In this document: piece by piece, positions 1 to 6,579 of the stretch
Position numbering within the stretch: position 1 is the stretch's first letter
Layout of the letters: every line of letters starts with the position of its first letter
Assembly (NCBI GenBank): GCA_002353975.1
Contig: DEKQ01000158.1
Span: 247-8,345, forward strand
Source of the DNA: Prevotellaceae bacterium UBA2718
GTDB taxonomy: Bacteria > Bacteroidota > Bacteroidia > Bacteroidales > Bacteroidaceae
DNA length: 8,099 nucleotides
Reading direction: 5' to 3'
Notes under the pieces: model-generated
Seen by the model: only the letters and a program-made list of their open reading frames with translations
Told to the model about the DNA's origin: nothing
Databases searched by the model: none
Made by a program: the position numbers and the translations under genes

Positions 1-2084
1 GTCAGTTCATCGTCAATGGGGATATTGTCCAGGTCGATGTCTATGCCGCGTGTCAGCTTTACATTCTTCACGGCCTCCTTCTGCTCCGAGAGGGTCTTCA
101 GGCCCAGGAAGTCCATCTTTATCAGTCCTGTTGACTCGATGACGTGTCCGTCATACTGCGTCACGGCAGTCTTGATTCCGGGGAAATCGGGGTCGTCTGC
201 GGTGCTCACGGGCACGTGGTCGCTGATAGGGTCGCGGCAGATGATGAAGCCGCAGGCATGAATGCCGATGTTGCGCACCGTGCCCTCCAGCATCTTGGCA
301 TACTTGATGGTGTTGGCTTCCTGTGGATCCAGCGATGCTTCTGCCTCGGCAATGGCCGGAACGGTCTTGATGACATTTTGCAGATTCATCTTCAGTCCGT
401 CTGGCAGGCGGTCAGGGATGGCCTTACAGAGGGCGTTGGTCTTGGCGAGAGGGTATTTCTCTACGCGTGCCACGTCCTTGATGGCGTTCTTCGTAGCCAT
501 CGTGCCGTAGGTGATGATGTGGGCGCAGTTCTCGTGTCCATACTTGTCCATGACCCATCGCAGCACTTTGCCGCGGCCATCGTCGTCAAAGTCGGTATCA
601 ATATCAGGCAGCGAGATACGGTCGGGGTTGAGGAAACGCTCGAACAGCAGGTCATACTTCAGCGGGTCAAGCTTCGTTATGCCGAGACAGTATGCCACTA
701 CGCTTCCTGCTGCACTGCCACGACCGGGGCCGACCCACACGCCCAGCTCTGAGCGGGCAGAGTTGATGAAGTCTTGCACTATTAGGAAGTATCCTGGGAA
801 GCCCATCGTCTTCATGATGTGTAGCTCAAAGCGTATGCGGGCGTCAACTTCCTCGTCGATGCCATGCTCTGCAGCCCACGCTGACAGTTCATCAGGCTGC
901 AGCGCTTCCTCGCTCTCTATCTTCGTGTAGCCCTTGCCGTAAAGCCGCGATGCACCTTCGTAAGCCAGTTTGCCCAGGTAGTCGGCTTCGAACTTTATGC
1001 GATACAGTTTGTCATAGCCGCCTATCTTCTTTATTTTCTTCTCTCCGTCTTCCTGACTAAGTGGATTTTTGCCGAATTCATCGGTGGTAAACTCCCTGAA
1101 GAGGTCTGCTTCAGAGAACTTCTCGCGCCAATGTTCCTCCACGCCAAAGTCTTCTGGAATGGGGAAGAAAGGCATGATAGGATCGCTCTCCAGATTGTAT
1201 GTCTCGACCTTGTCAAGTATCTCTACCGTGTTTTCGAGAGCCTCGGGGATGTCGGCAAACACCTCGTTCATCTCCTCCTGAGTCTTGAACCACTCCTGCT
1301 TCGTATATAGCATACGGTCAGGGTCGTCAAGGTCTTTGCCCGTTCCGAGGCATAGCAGGTGGTCGTGGGCCTCTGCCGTCTCCTCATCAACAAAGTGGCA
1401 GTCGTTGGTGCAGATGAGTTTTATGCCGTACTCCTTGGCAAACTCCATCAGCACGCGGTTCACCTTTTGCTGCAGGGGGAATGTCTCGCGGTTGGCACGT
1501 TGGTTCGGGTCCTTCACCTCATGGCGTTGTAACTCCAGGTAGAAGTCATCGCCCCATAGCTTTTTGTGCCATTCCACCGACTTCCTCGCACCTTCTATGT
1601 CGCCTTGCAATATCTTCTGCGGTATCTCTCCGCCGATGCATGCCGAGCATACTATGAGGTCCTCGTGAAAGAGCTCCAGATCCTTGTGGTCAGTGCGGGG
1701 GCGTCCGTAGAATCCATCTACCCACGAACGGCTGACGAGACGTATCAGGTTCTTGTAGCCGTGGAGGTTCTTTGCCAGCACAATGAGATGCCATCCGCTG
1801 CGGTCTATCTTCGAGTCATCGCGCCTCTCCTTGCCGCGGCGTGCCACATACATCTCACATCCGAAGATGGGTTTGAAAGGCTCCTTGCCCTCCTTCTTCA
1901 GGTCTTTGTTGGCTTTGTTTACTTCGTCAAAAAGGTCCTTCACGCCAAACATGTTGCCGTGATCCGTGATTGCCATGCCCTTCATGCCGTTGGCGATGGC
2001 CTTCTTTACCAATGCCTTGACTGGACTCTGACCGTCAAGAAGAGAATAATAGGTGTGTGTATGGAGGTGTACGAATGGATGCAT
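1..2084 (-). CDS. dnaE: DNA polymerase III subunit alpha, N-terminal 694 residues (partial, runs off left edge)
   Basis: Catalytic subunit of the replicative DNA polymerase III. The reading frame is open from an ATG at 2084 to the left edge, giving 694 of the roughly 1,200 residues usual for the family. The N-terminus is a PHP domain with its metal-binding pattern intact: HLHTH at residues 6-10, ITDHGN shortly after, then SACIGGE and TNDCHF further on. The polymerase part shows GPGRGSAAGS at 452-461, then PDIDTDF carrying the first two catalytic aspartates (D494, D496) and KMDFLGLKTL carrying the third (D658). The ATG is chosen because PFVHLHTH immediately after it is where the family begins, although the frame stays open upstream. 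The thumb-to-tail region (fingers, beta-clamp binding, OB fold) lies outside the window. It is transcribed divergently from psd. The identity is certain. Because the PHP site is intact, proofreading by this domain is possible, but that is inference. Confidence 0.97.
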   Translation of the reverse strand, partial: MHPFVHLHTHTYYSLLDGQSPVKALVKKAIANGMKGMAITDHGNMFGVKDLFDEVNKANKDLKKEGKEPFKPIFGCEMYVARRGKERRDDSKIDRSGWHLIVLAKNLHGYKNLIRLVSRSWVDGFYGRPRTDHKDLELFHEDLIVCSACIGGEIPQKILQGDIEGARKSVEWHKKLWGDDFYLELQRHEVKDPNQRANRETFPLQQKVNRVLMEFAKEYGIKLICTNDCHFVDEETAEAHDHLLCLGTGKDLDDPDRMLYTKQEWFKTQEEMNEVFADIPEALENTVEILDKVETYNLESDPIMPFFPIPEDFGVEEHWREKFSEADLFREFTTDEFGKNPLSQEDGEKKIKKIGGYDKLYRIKFEADYLGKLAYEGASRLYGKGYTKIESEEALQPDELSAWAAEHGIDEEVDARIRFELHIMKTMGFPGYFLIVQDFINSARSELGVWVGPGRGSAAGSVVAYCLGITKLDPLKYDLLFERFLNPDRISLPDIDTDFDDDGRGKVLRWVMDKYGHENCAHIITYGTMATKNAIKDVARVEKYPLAKTNALCKAIPDRLPDGLKMNLQNVIKTVPAIAEAEASLDPQEANTIKYAKMLEGTVRNIGIHACGFIICRDPISDHVPVSTADDPDFPGIKTAVTQYDGHVIESTGLIKMDFLGLKTLSEQKEAVKNVKLTRGIDIDLDNIPIDDEL

Positions 2085-2171
2085 AACGGCTGCGAAATTA
2101 CTAAAAAACAGTCTCAAAATGCCCTTTGTGGCGCAAAAAAAGATAGAGAATGTGATTTTAATCAGATTTTG

Positions 2172-2203
2172 TTTGCACGTAAAAAGAAAAATAACTACCT
2201 TTG
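2172..2203 (+). promoter_or_regulatory. Bacteroidetes-type promoter of psd
   Basis: TTTG at 2172-2175 serves as the -33 element and TACCTTTG at 2196-2203 as the -7 element, with exactly 20 bases between them. This fits the Bacteroidetes sigma-ABfr consensus TTTG-N19-21-TAnnTTTG. The psd ATG lies 30 bases downstream, which leaves room for a short leader of about 25 bases with no evident Shine-Dalgarno. It probably drives psd and pssA. Confidence 0.8.
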
Positions 2204-2233
2204 CAGAAACGTAGTGAAAACTAACTGACACTG

Positions 2234-2968
2234 ATGGGACGCCGCATCAAAAAACTAAAACGAATAAGAATACACCGCGAAGGGACCGACACTCTCGTTT
2301 ACAGCGCGATGGCTTTGATAGCTATCGGCATTATTTTGTGGCGGTCCTTTGACAGTCATATCCCCTTCGGGATCTTTGTTGTTATCTTTGGTACGATATG
2401 GGGAATTGTGCTCAATTTCTTCCGTTGCCCCATACGCCTGTTTGGTACAGAGGAGACAGAGAACCTTGTGGTGGCTCCTGCCGACGGACGCGTCGTCGTT
2501 ATCGAGAAGGTCTTCGAAGATAAATACTTCAAGGAGGAGCGCATCATGGTAAGTATATTCATGAGCCTCTTCAATGTCCATGCAAACTGGTTCCCCGTTG
2601 ATGGCGTGGTAAAGAAGGTGGATCATCAGAATGGTCACTTCCATAAGGCATGGCTTCCCAAGGCAAGTGATGAGAACGAGATGACCAATGTAATCATAAC
2701 AACCCAGGTAGATACAGGCGAGAAGACTGCTGACGGTCAGCCTGTGACGAAGGATGTTGACATCTTGTGTCGTCAGGTGGCAGGTGCCGTGGCGCGCCGC
2801 ATCGTCACATACGCCAAGGAAGGTGAGCATTGTTACATAGACGAGCACTTAGGATTTATCAAGTTCGGCTCACGTGTAGATCTCTTCCTGCCGGTAGGAA
2901 CAGAGATAAAAGTTACGATGAACCAGTCCACCACTGGCAACCAGACCGTTGTCGGAATACTGAAATAA
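2234..2968 (+). CDS. psd: Phosphatidylserine decarboxylase proenzyme (short, membrane-anchored type)
   Basis: Decarboxylates phosphatidylserine to phosphatidylethanolamine, the last step in making this membrane lipid. The 244-residue protein has a basic N-terminus, then two hydrophobic segments at about 21-38 and 42-61 that should anchor it in the inner membrane. The catalytic part follows: APADG (D84), NVHANWFPVDG (H116), and near the C-terminus LGFIKFGSRVDLFLP. The Gly212-Ser213 bond in that last motif is the self-cleavage site, which turns Ser213 into the pyruvoyl cofactor of the small chain. D84, H116 and S213 correspond to the Asp-His-Ser triad known for the family. The length fits the short bacterial/archaeal Psd subfamily rather than the longer E. 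coli type. The ATG is 30 bases from the promoter -7 box. pssA, which makes its substrate, follows on the same strand, so the two are probably one transcript. Confidence 0.96.
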   Translation: MGRRIKKLKRIRIHREGTDTLVYSAMALIAIGIILWRSFDSHIPFGIFVVIFGTIWGIVLNFFRCPIRLFGTEETENLVVAPADGRVVVIEKVFEDKYFKEERIMVSIFMSLFNVHANWFPVDGVVKKVDHQNGHFHKAWLPKASDENEMTNVIITTQVDTGEKTADGQPVTKDVDILCRQVAGAVARRIVTYAKEGEHCYIDEHLGFIKFGSRVDLFLPVGTEIKVTMNQSTTGNQTVVGILK

Positions 2969-2985
2969 AAAGACAAAGAGCCGCA

Positions 2986-3054
2986 GGGAGAATGGAAAGC
3001 CTCTCCCCTTGTCGGCAAGGATAGTGTCAAGTGGTCTGCCGCTGTGTGGCAGAC
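2986..3054 (+). other. Hairpin-rich spacer between psd and pssA
   Basis: The 115-base gap between the psd stop and the pssA start can fold into successive stem-loops. These are GGGAGA/TCTCCC (2986-2991 with 3002-3007), CCTTG/CAAGG around a TCGG tetraloop (3007-3020), and a perfect 7-bp stem GTCTGCC/GGCAGAC with a 7-base loop (3034-3040 with 3048-3054). The first two share base 3007, so they compete slightly or abut. GCCG at 2980-2983 can also pair with CGGC at 3013-3016, which would be an alternative fold. No run of T follows any stem, so none is a standard Rho-independent terminator. The third stem ends 29 bases before the pssA start. It could tune pssA expression or mRNA stability, but that is inference. 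Confidence 0.5.
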
Positions 3055-3083
3055 ATCCTTAAACAACATCAACCCCATTTCCA

Positions 3084-3827
3084 TTGATTACCAAGCATAT
3101 CCCCAATAGCATAACCTGCTGCAATCTTATCTGTGGCGCTATAGCGACTGCCCATGCCGTTACGGGCAATCTCGCGGTGGCGCTATTGTTTATTATTCTC
3201 GGTGCCGTCTTCGACTTCTTCGATGGCATGTCAGCTCGTCTCTTGGGCGTATCGTCTGAGATAGGCAAGGAGTTAGACTCGCTTGCCGACGATGTCACAT
3301 TCGGCGTCGCGCCGTCCAGCATGATATTCTATGAGCTGCAGGTGATAGAAAATCCGCTCAATTGCGGAAATGCGGGATGCACGATAGGCTCTCTTGTCCC
3401 TTACCTCGCATTCATCGTTGCGGCTCTCAGCGCCGTCAGACTGGCAAAGTTCAACCTTGACACTCGCCAGACAACGAGCTTCATAGGTCTCCCTACACCT
3501 GCCAATGCACTCTTCTGGGGCTCGTTGCTGGTTGGCTTCGGCCCGGAGTTGGAGAAGCACGCATGGTTCCTGCCCATGATGATTGTGGGCATATTCCTCT
3601 CGTCTTGGATTCTTGTTGCAGAGATTCCGATGTTTGCCCTGAAGTTCAAACATTGGGGATGGCAGGACAATGAGATAAAGTACGGTTTCATCGGTTTTTC
3701 TGCCCTCACATTGCTCGTCACGGTTTTGATGGGCATCACCAGCGGCAACACACATCTTTGCTATTCCGGTTTCTCTATTATCATCGTGGCATACGTCCTT
3801 ATCAGCATCGCCACACAGCGGAAGTAA
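3084..3827 (+). CDS. pssA: CDP-diacylglycerol--serine O-phosphatidyltransferase (phosphatidylserine synthase)
   Basis: Integral membrane enzyme that joins serine to CDP-diacylglycerol to give phosphatidylserine, the substrate of the Psd encoded just upstream. The 247-residue protein has the full CDP-alcohol phosphotransferase signature D-x2-DG-x2-AR-x8-G-x3-D-x3-D at D44, D47, G48, A51, R52, G61, D65 and D69. These acidic residues bind the metal and CDP group. Other typical stretches are KHIPNSITCCNL at the N-terminus and SFIGLPTPANALFW around 132-145. Several hydrophobic helices fill the rest, the last at about 228-243. There is no ATG: the frame is bounded by a TAA at 3060-3062 and the only usual initiation codon before KHIPN is the TTG at 3084. 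No Shine-Dalgarno is visible. This is the type II (Bacillus/archaeal-like) enzyme, not the phospholipase-D-like E. coli type. Confidence 0.95.
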   Translation: MITKHIPNSITCCNLICGAIATAHAVTGNLAVALLFIILGAVFDFFDGMSARLLGVSSEIGKELDSLADDVTFGVAPSSMIFYELQVIENPLNCGNAGCTIGSLVPYLAFIVAALSAVRLAKFNLDTRQTTSFIGLPTPANALFWGSLLVGFGPELEKHAWFLPMMIVGIFLSSWILVAEIPMFALKFKHWGWQDNEIKYGFIGFSALTLLVTVLMGITSGNTHLCYSGFSIIIVAYVLISIATQRK

Positions 3828-3964
3828 ATTAATAATTAATAATTCAAAATTCAGAATTCGCTGGTGCGGTGAGGCTCTCTGGTAATTATAATTCTCAATT
3901 TTAGCTGACGCAGTGAGGCTCTCTGGTAATCATAATTCTCAATTCTCAATTCTCAATTCTCAAT
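3827..3964. repeat. AT-rich heptamer repeat island with a duplicated 41-bp unit
   Basis: The stretch begins at the last base of the pssA stop with five consecutive AATTNNN heptamers (3827-3861: AATTAAT twice, AATTCAA, AATTCAG, AATTCGC). Two copies of a 41-bp unit follow at 3860-3900 and 3904-3944, with 37 of 41 bases the same and a 44-base period; each has a GC-richer core, gtgaggctctctggtaat. The island ends in four perfect AATTCTC heptamers (3934-3961) that run into the TTG start of tadA. No gene, promoter or terminator is recognisable in it. The 7-base unit and near-perfect copies suggest replication slippage and local duplication. Confidence 0.85.
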
Positions 3965-4396
3965 TTGAAGGATACTGACTATATGCGCAAGGCTCTTGCC
4001 GAAGCCGAGCAGGCAGCCGCTGAGGACGAGGTGCCAATTGGTGCCGTCGTGGTGTGTAATAACCGTATCATAGCGCGTACTCACAATCTCACGGAGACTC
4101 TTCACGATGTCACTGCCCATGCCGAGATGCAGGCCATTACGGCTGCTGCCAATGCTCTGGGTGGCAAATACCTCAACGATTGTACTCTTTATGTCACCGT
4201 GGAGCCTTGCCCCATGTGTGCTGGAGCATTGGCATGGAGCCAGATAGGACGCATAGTCTATGGCGCTGCGGACACAAAAAAAGGCTACCGGTTGGTAGCC
4301 CCTAAGGTTCTTCATCCCAAGACGCAGGTCGTCAGTGGTGTGTTGGAGGAAGAATGCTCAGCCATAATGAAAGAATTCTTTCAGGCTAAGCGTTGA
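3965..4396 (+). CDS. tadA: tRNA-specific adenosine deaminase
   Basis: Deaminates adenosine 34 of tRNA-Arg(ACG) to inosine, allowing wobble decoding. The 143-residue protein is a typical single-domain cytidine/deoxycytidylate-deaminase fold. The zinc site is complete: HAE at 52-54 (H52 ligand, E54 proton shuttle) and PCPMC at 81-85 (C82 and C85 ligands). EVPIGAVVV and ARTHNLTETLHDVTAHAE are characteristic of TadA rather than of free-base deaminases. I choose the TTG at 3965 because known TadA proteins such as the Staphylococcus one begin about seven residues before the Met of the first helix. The alternative is the ATG at 3983 (Met7), which would trim that helix. The start lies directly after a heptamer repeat tract and lacks a Shine-Dalgarno. 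The gene is codirectional with psd-pssA and converges with the dehydratase gene, leaving only 10 bases between the two stops. Confidence 0.94.
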   Translation: MKDTDYMRKALAEAEQAAAEDEVPIGAVVVCNNRIIARTHNLTETLHDVTAHAEMQAITAAANALGGKYLNDCTLYVTVEPCPMCAGALAWSQIGRIVYGAADTKKGYRLVAPKVLHPKTQVVSGVLEEECSAIMKEFFQAKR

Positions 4397-4406
4397 AAAG
4401 ATAAAT

Positions 4407-6356
4407 TTATACCCCCCCCATTTTGCTGTTTTCCTTATTGTCAAGGGTTTCGTACTTGGAGTTCTGACTCTTGTATTCAGGCACTATCTCTTTCATCTTG
4501 CGCACTATTGCCATGTTGTCATACTGCATGGATAGCTGGTATAGCTCCTCTTCATCCTTAACGGCTTTCTCATAGTCGCTGTCTCTCACTGAGGCTATTC
4601 TGATTTTCGGGTGGATAGTGGGCTTGGTCATCTCGGTATCGCTGAGCACCTCTTCGTAGAGCTTCTCGCCGGGACGCAGGCCTGTATATTTTATCTCTAT
4701 GCTCTTGGCTCCCGAGAGGTGTATGAGCTTCTGCGCCAAATCGGCTATGCGCACAGGATTACCCATGTCAAAGACAAAGATCTCACCGCCGTTGCCCATC
4801 GTGCCGGCCTCAAGCACCAGCTGGCAGGCCTCGCTGATGAGCATGAAGAAGCGTATGATGTCGGGATGTGTCACTGTCACCGGACCGCCCTCGGCAATCT
4901 GTTTCTTGAACAGAGGGATGACAGAACCGTTGGAACCCAGCACATTGCCAAAGCGTGTGGTGATGAACTGTGTGCAGGTCGCTTTGCTGCCTTCCTTCTC
5001 CGCGTGTTCTTGCAGGTATGCGTTCAGGCTCTGGCAGTAAATCTCGCAGATGCGTTTTGAGCAGCCCATCACGTTCGTGGGGTTCACCGCCTTGTCGGTG
5101 CTGATCATCACAAACTTCTTCGTTCCGTACTTTACTGCAAGGTCTGCTATCACGCGCGTACCATATATATTATTCTGCACTGCCATTGCGGGGTTGTCCT
5201 CCATCATGGGCACGTGCTTGTATGCCGCTGCATGGAATACGTACTCCGGCCTTCTGGATTTGAAAATGGACTCCATGTGGGTGGCATTGTTGATGCTTCC
5301 GACTATTGTCTCACACAGAATGTCGGGACAATGGTGTGCCATGTACAGCCTGACATCGTGCATCGGCGTTTCGGCCTGGTCTATCAGAGTCAGCTCGGCA
5401 GGCGCAAACTTCGTAATCTGCTTTACCATCTCAAAGCCTATGCTGCCTGCGGCACCGGTGATGAGGATGCGTTTCCCGCGCAGCATCTTGCCGATGTTCT
5501 CCATGTTTATCTCAATCTTGTCTCGCGGCAGCAGGTCTTCTATCTCCACCTCCTTGAGCATAGGCAACTTGTCGGTTTGCTTTGACGGGTCCCATTCCAT
5601 CGCCTGGTTTATCACCATAATCTTGATGTCGTGCTCCAGGAGATAGTTTATCAGCCCCTTGCGGGTGCGGAAATAGTCCATCTGCAGCGGGCTGACGAAG
5701 AATGTCTTGATGTCCAGACGCTCTATGAGCGATTTGGTGTCGGTGCTGTCGTCATACACTCTCACCCCCATGATGTATGAACCCTTCTTCTCTCCCCTCA
5801 CGCTTATGAAGCCGACAACGGAGTATTCCGTGGTATGCATGCTGCGGATAGTGTGGGCTATGGAGACGCCACCGTCCATGGCACCATAGATGAGGGCGTT
5901 TTTTTGTTTGCTGCCAAAGCTGATAGAGTCATACAGCACGCGGATGAGTATGCGCACTGCCACCTGTCCCACGAACGCTATGAGGAGCATGAGCACCAGG
6001 ACATCCCATGTGAAGAGGTCAAAGAGCCCGAGCAGTACTATCGCCGTGCACACGAGAGCCGCGCCAAGCAGCAGCGCCTTGCCCACCTGATAGCAGTCGT
6101 GCATGGTGGAATAGCGCAGCAGACCCTTGTAGGTGTGGAACATCCTCATGCCTATGGCATAGAGCGGCAGCATGCATAGCAGCTGTAATACAAGGCTCCA
6201 GAAATGTGACACAAGGAATGGCGCATGCTTCACAAAGTAGGAAGCAAGGATACCCGAAAACAGTATTGTGGCGCAATCGCCAAGCAGTATGCACCAGAAG
6301 GGAAGGTTTCTCCTCCTGGCATACCATAGAATTTTAGATTTGAAGGATCCCGACAT
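4407..6356 (-). CDS. Membrane-bound nucleotide-sugar 4,6-dehydratase, CapD/FlaA1/WbpM family
   Basis: Probably acts on a UDP-N-acetylhexosamine to give a 4-keto-6-deoxy sugar for capsule, LPS or protein glycans, at the cytoplasmic face of the inner membrane. From the ATG at 6356 it has 649 residues, normal for the large membrane form. Four hydrophobic helices (about 21-42, 52-71, 92-112, 118-137) come first. A degenerate Rossmann region follows from about 153. The catalytic extended SDR domain begins with RILITGAAGSIG (G301, G304, G307, NAD(P) site). The active-site stretch MISTDKAVNPTNVMGCSKR has Met430 where ordinary SDRs have Tyr, and Lys434, as in WbpM and FlaA1. TRFGNVLGSNGS and GLRPGEKLYEEVL complete the family pattern. 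A longer frame starts at 6404, but that ATG lies upstream of the promoter, so 6356 is preferred. The exact sugar cannot be read from sequence, and no capsule genes are adjacent. Confidence 0.92.
   Translation of the reverse strand: MSGSFKSKILWYARRRNLPFWCILLGDCATILFSGILASYFVKHAPFLVSHFWSLVLQLLCMLPLYAIGMRMFHTYKGLLRYSTMHDCYQVGKALLLGAALVCTAIVLLGLFDLFTWDVLVLMLLIAFVGQVAVRILIRVLYDSISFGSKQKNALIYGAMDGGVSIAHTIRSMHTTEYSVVGFISVRGEKKGSYIMGVRVYDDSTDTKSLIERLDIKTFFVSPLQMDYFRTRKGLINYLLEHDIKIMVINQAMEWDPSKQTDKLPMLKEVEIEDLLPRDKIEINMENIGKMLRGKRILITGAAGSIGFEMVKQITKFAPAELTLIDQAETPMHDVRLYMAHHCPDILCETIVGSINNATHMESIFKSRRPEYVFHAAAYKHVPMMEDNPAMAVQNNIYGTRVIADLAVKYGTKKFVMISTDKAVNPTNVMGCSKRICEIYCQSLNAYLQEHAEKEGSKATCTQFITTRFGNVLGSNGSVIPLFKKQIAEGGPVTVTHPDIIRFFMLISEACQLVLEAGTMGNGGEIFVFDMGNPVRIADLAQKLIHLSGAKSIEIKYTGLRPGEKLYEEVLSDTEMTKPTIHPKIRIASVRDSDYEKAVKDEEELYQLSMQYDNMAIVRKMKEIVPEYKSQNSKYETLDNKENSKMGGV
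4412..4419 (-). repeat. G8 homopolymer at the 3' end of the dehydratase gene
   Basis: Eight consecutive C on the plus strand read as G8 in the coding strand and encode the final Met-Gly-Gly-Val before the TAA. Tracts of this length are prone to slippage. A one-base change would replace only the last residue or two and add a short tail reading into the tadA 3' end, so an effect on catalysis is unlikely. Confidence 0.8.
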
Positions 6357-6361
6357 GGTTG

Positions 6362-6392
6362 CAAAGTTATAATTAAGTTTTGAAATATGCAA
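6362..6392 (-). promoter_or_regulatory. Bacteroidetes-type promoter of the dehydratase gene, almost at the start codon
   Basis: Reading the minus strand, TTG at 6392-6390 is followed by exactly 20 bases and then TAACTTTG at 6369-6362, a perfect -7 element. The ATG at 6356 is only 5 bases past the -7 box, so the mRNA is expected to be leaderless or nearly so. This rules against the upstream in-frame ATG at 6404, which would lie before the transcription start. Confidence 0.8.
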
Positions 6393-6481
6393 GAAATTAA
6401 GCAAGTTTTTTTAGTCCATTTTTCAATGACGGAATGTACTCATAAATCAATCTCACGATTAACTTTCCTAATTTTTAGGTA

Positions 6482-6512
6482 TTGCCTCTTTTCCGTAATC
6501 TTCTTAACTTTG
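6482..6512 (+). promoter_or_regulatory. Bacteroidetes-type promoter of the flavodoxin gene
   Basis: TTG at 6482-6484, 20 bases, then TAACTTTG at 6505-6512 gives an exact match to the Bacteroidetes promoter pattern. The start codon is 67 bases beyond the -7 box, so the mRNA has a leader of about 60 bases that includes a stem-loop. No operator for an iron or redox regulator can be recognised by eye. Confidence 0.82.
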
Positions 6513-6521
6513 CACTCGCAA

Positions 6522-6540
6522 TGCCGGAAAAAGTCCGGCA
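6522..6540 (+). promoter_or_regulatory. Stem-loop at the 5' end of the flavodoxin mRNA
   Basis: TGCCGGA (6522-6528) and TCCGGCA (6534-6540) form a perfect 7-bp stem around an AAAAG loop. It begins about 10 bases after the -7 box, so it would sit very near the 5' end of the transcript, about 40 bases before the ATG. A position at the transcript tip suits an mRNA-stabilising structure. It has no T run after it and is not a terminator. Confidence 0.6.
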
Positions 6541-6579
6541 ATCTCAACTAAAAACACTTAACAAAACAGTATTACATCT

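Noticed and set aside
144..752. Open frame of 202 codons on the plus strand
   Set aside because: It lies wholly antisense to dnaE, whose minus-strand frame carries the catalytic motifs; the product has no recognisable domain.
2134..2145. Candidate -7 element for dnaE on the minus strand (TATC followed by a T run and G)
   Set aside because: The spacing inside the element does not fit TAnnTTTG and no TTG lies at the right distance upstream.
1566..2228. Open frame of 220 codons on the plus strand
   Set aside because: It is mostly antisense to the DnaE PHP domain and ends inside the psd promoter region; it has low-complexity, non-family sequence.
2255..2848. Minus-strand frame of 197 codons opposite psd
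   Set aside because: A shadow of the psd coding sequence, which has all catalytic motifs on the other strand.
3273..3755. Minus-strand frames opposite pssA
   Set aside because: Overlaps the CDP-alcohol phosphotransferase gene completely; the product is unlike any family I know.
3827..3964. Possible CRISPR-like repeats
   Set aside because: The units are 7 bases, or two near-adjacent 41-bp copies, with no unique spacers of regular length and no cas genes.
4611..5646. Plus-strand frames opposite the dehydratase
   Set aside because: Antisense shadows of the conserved SDR domain.
6460..6467. TAACTTTC upstream of flavodoxin as an alternative promoter
   Set aside because: The final G is missing and no -33 element is present, while a perfect promoter lies 45 bases downstream.
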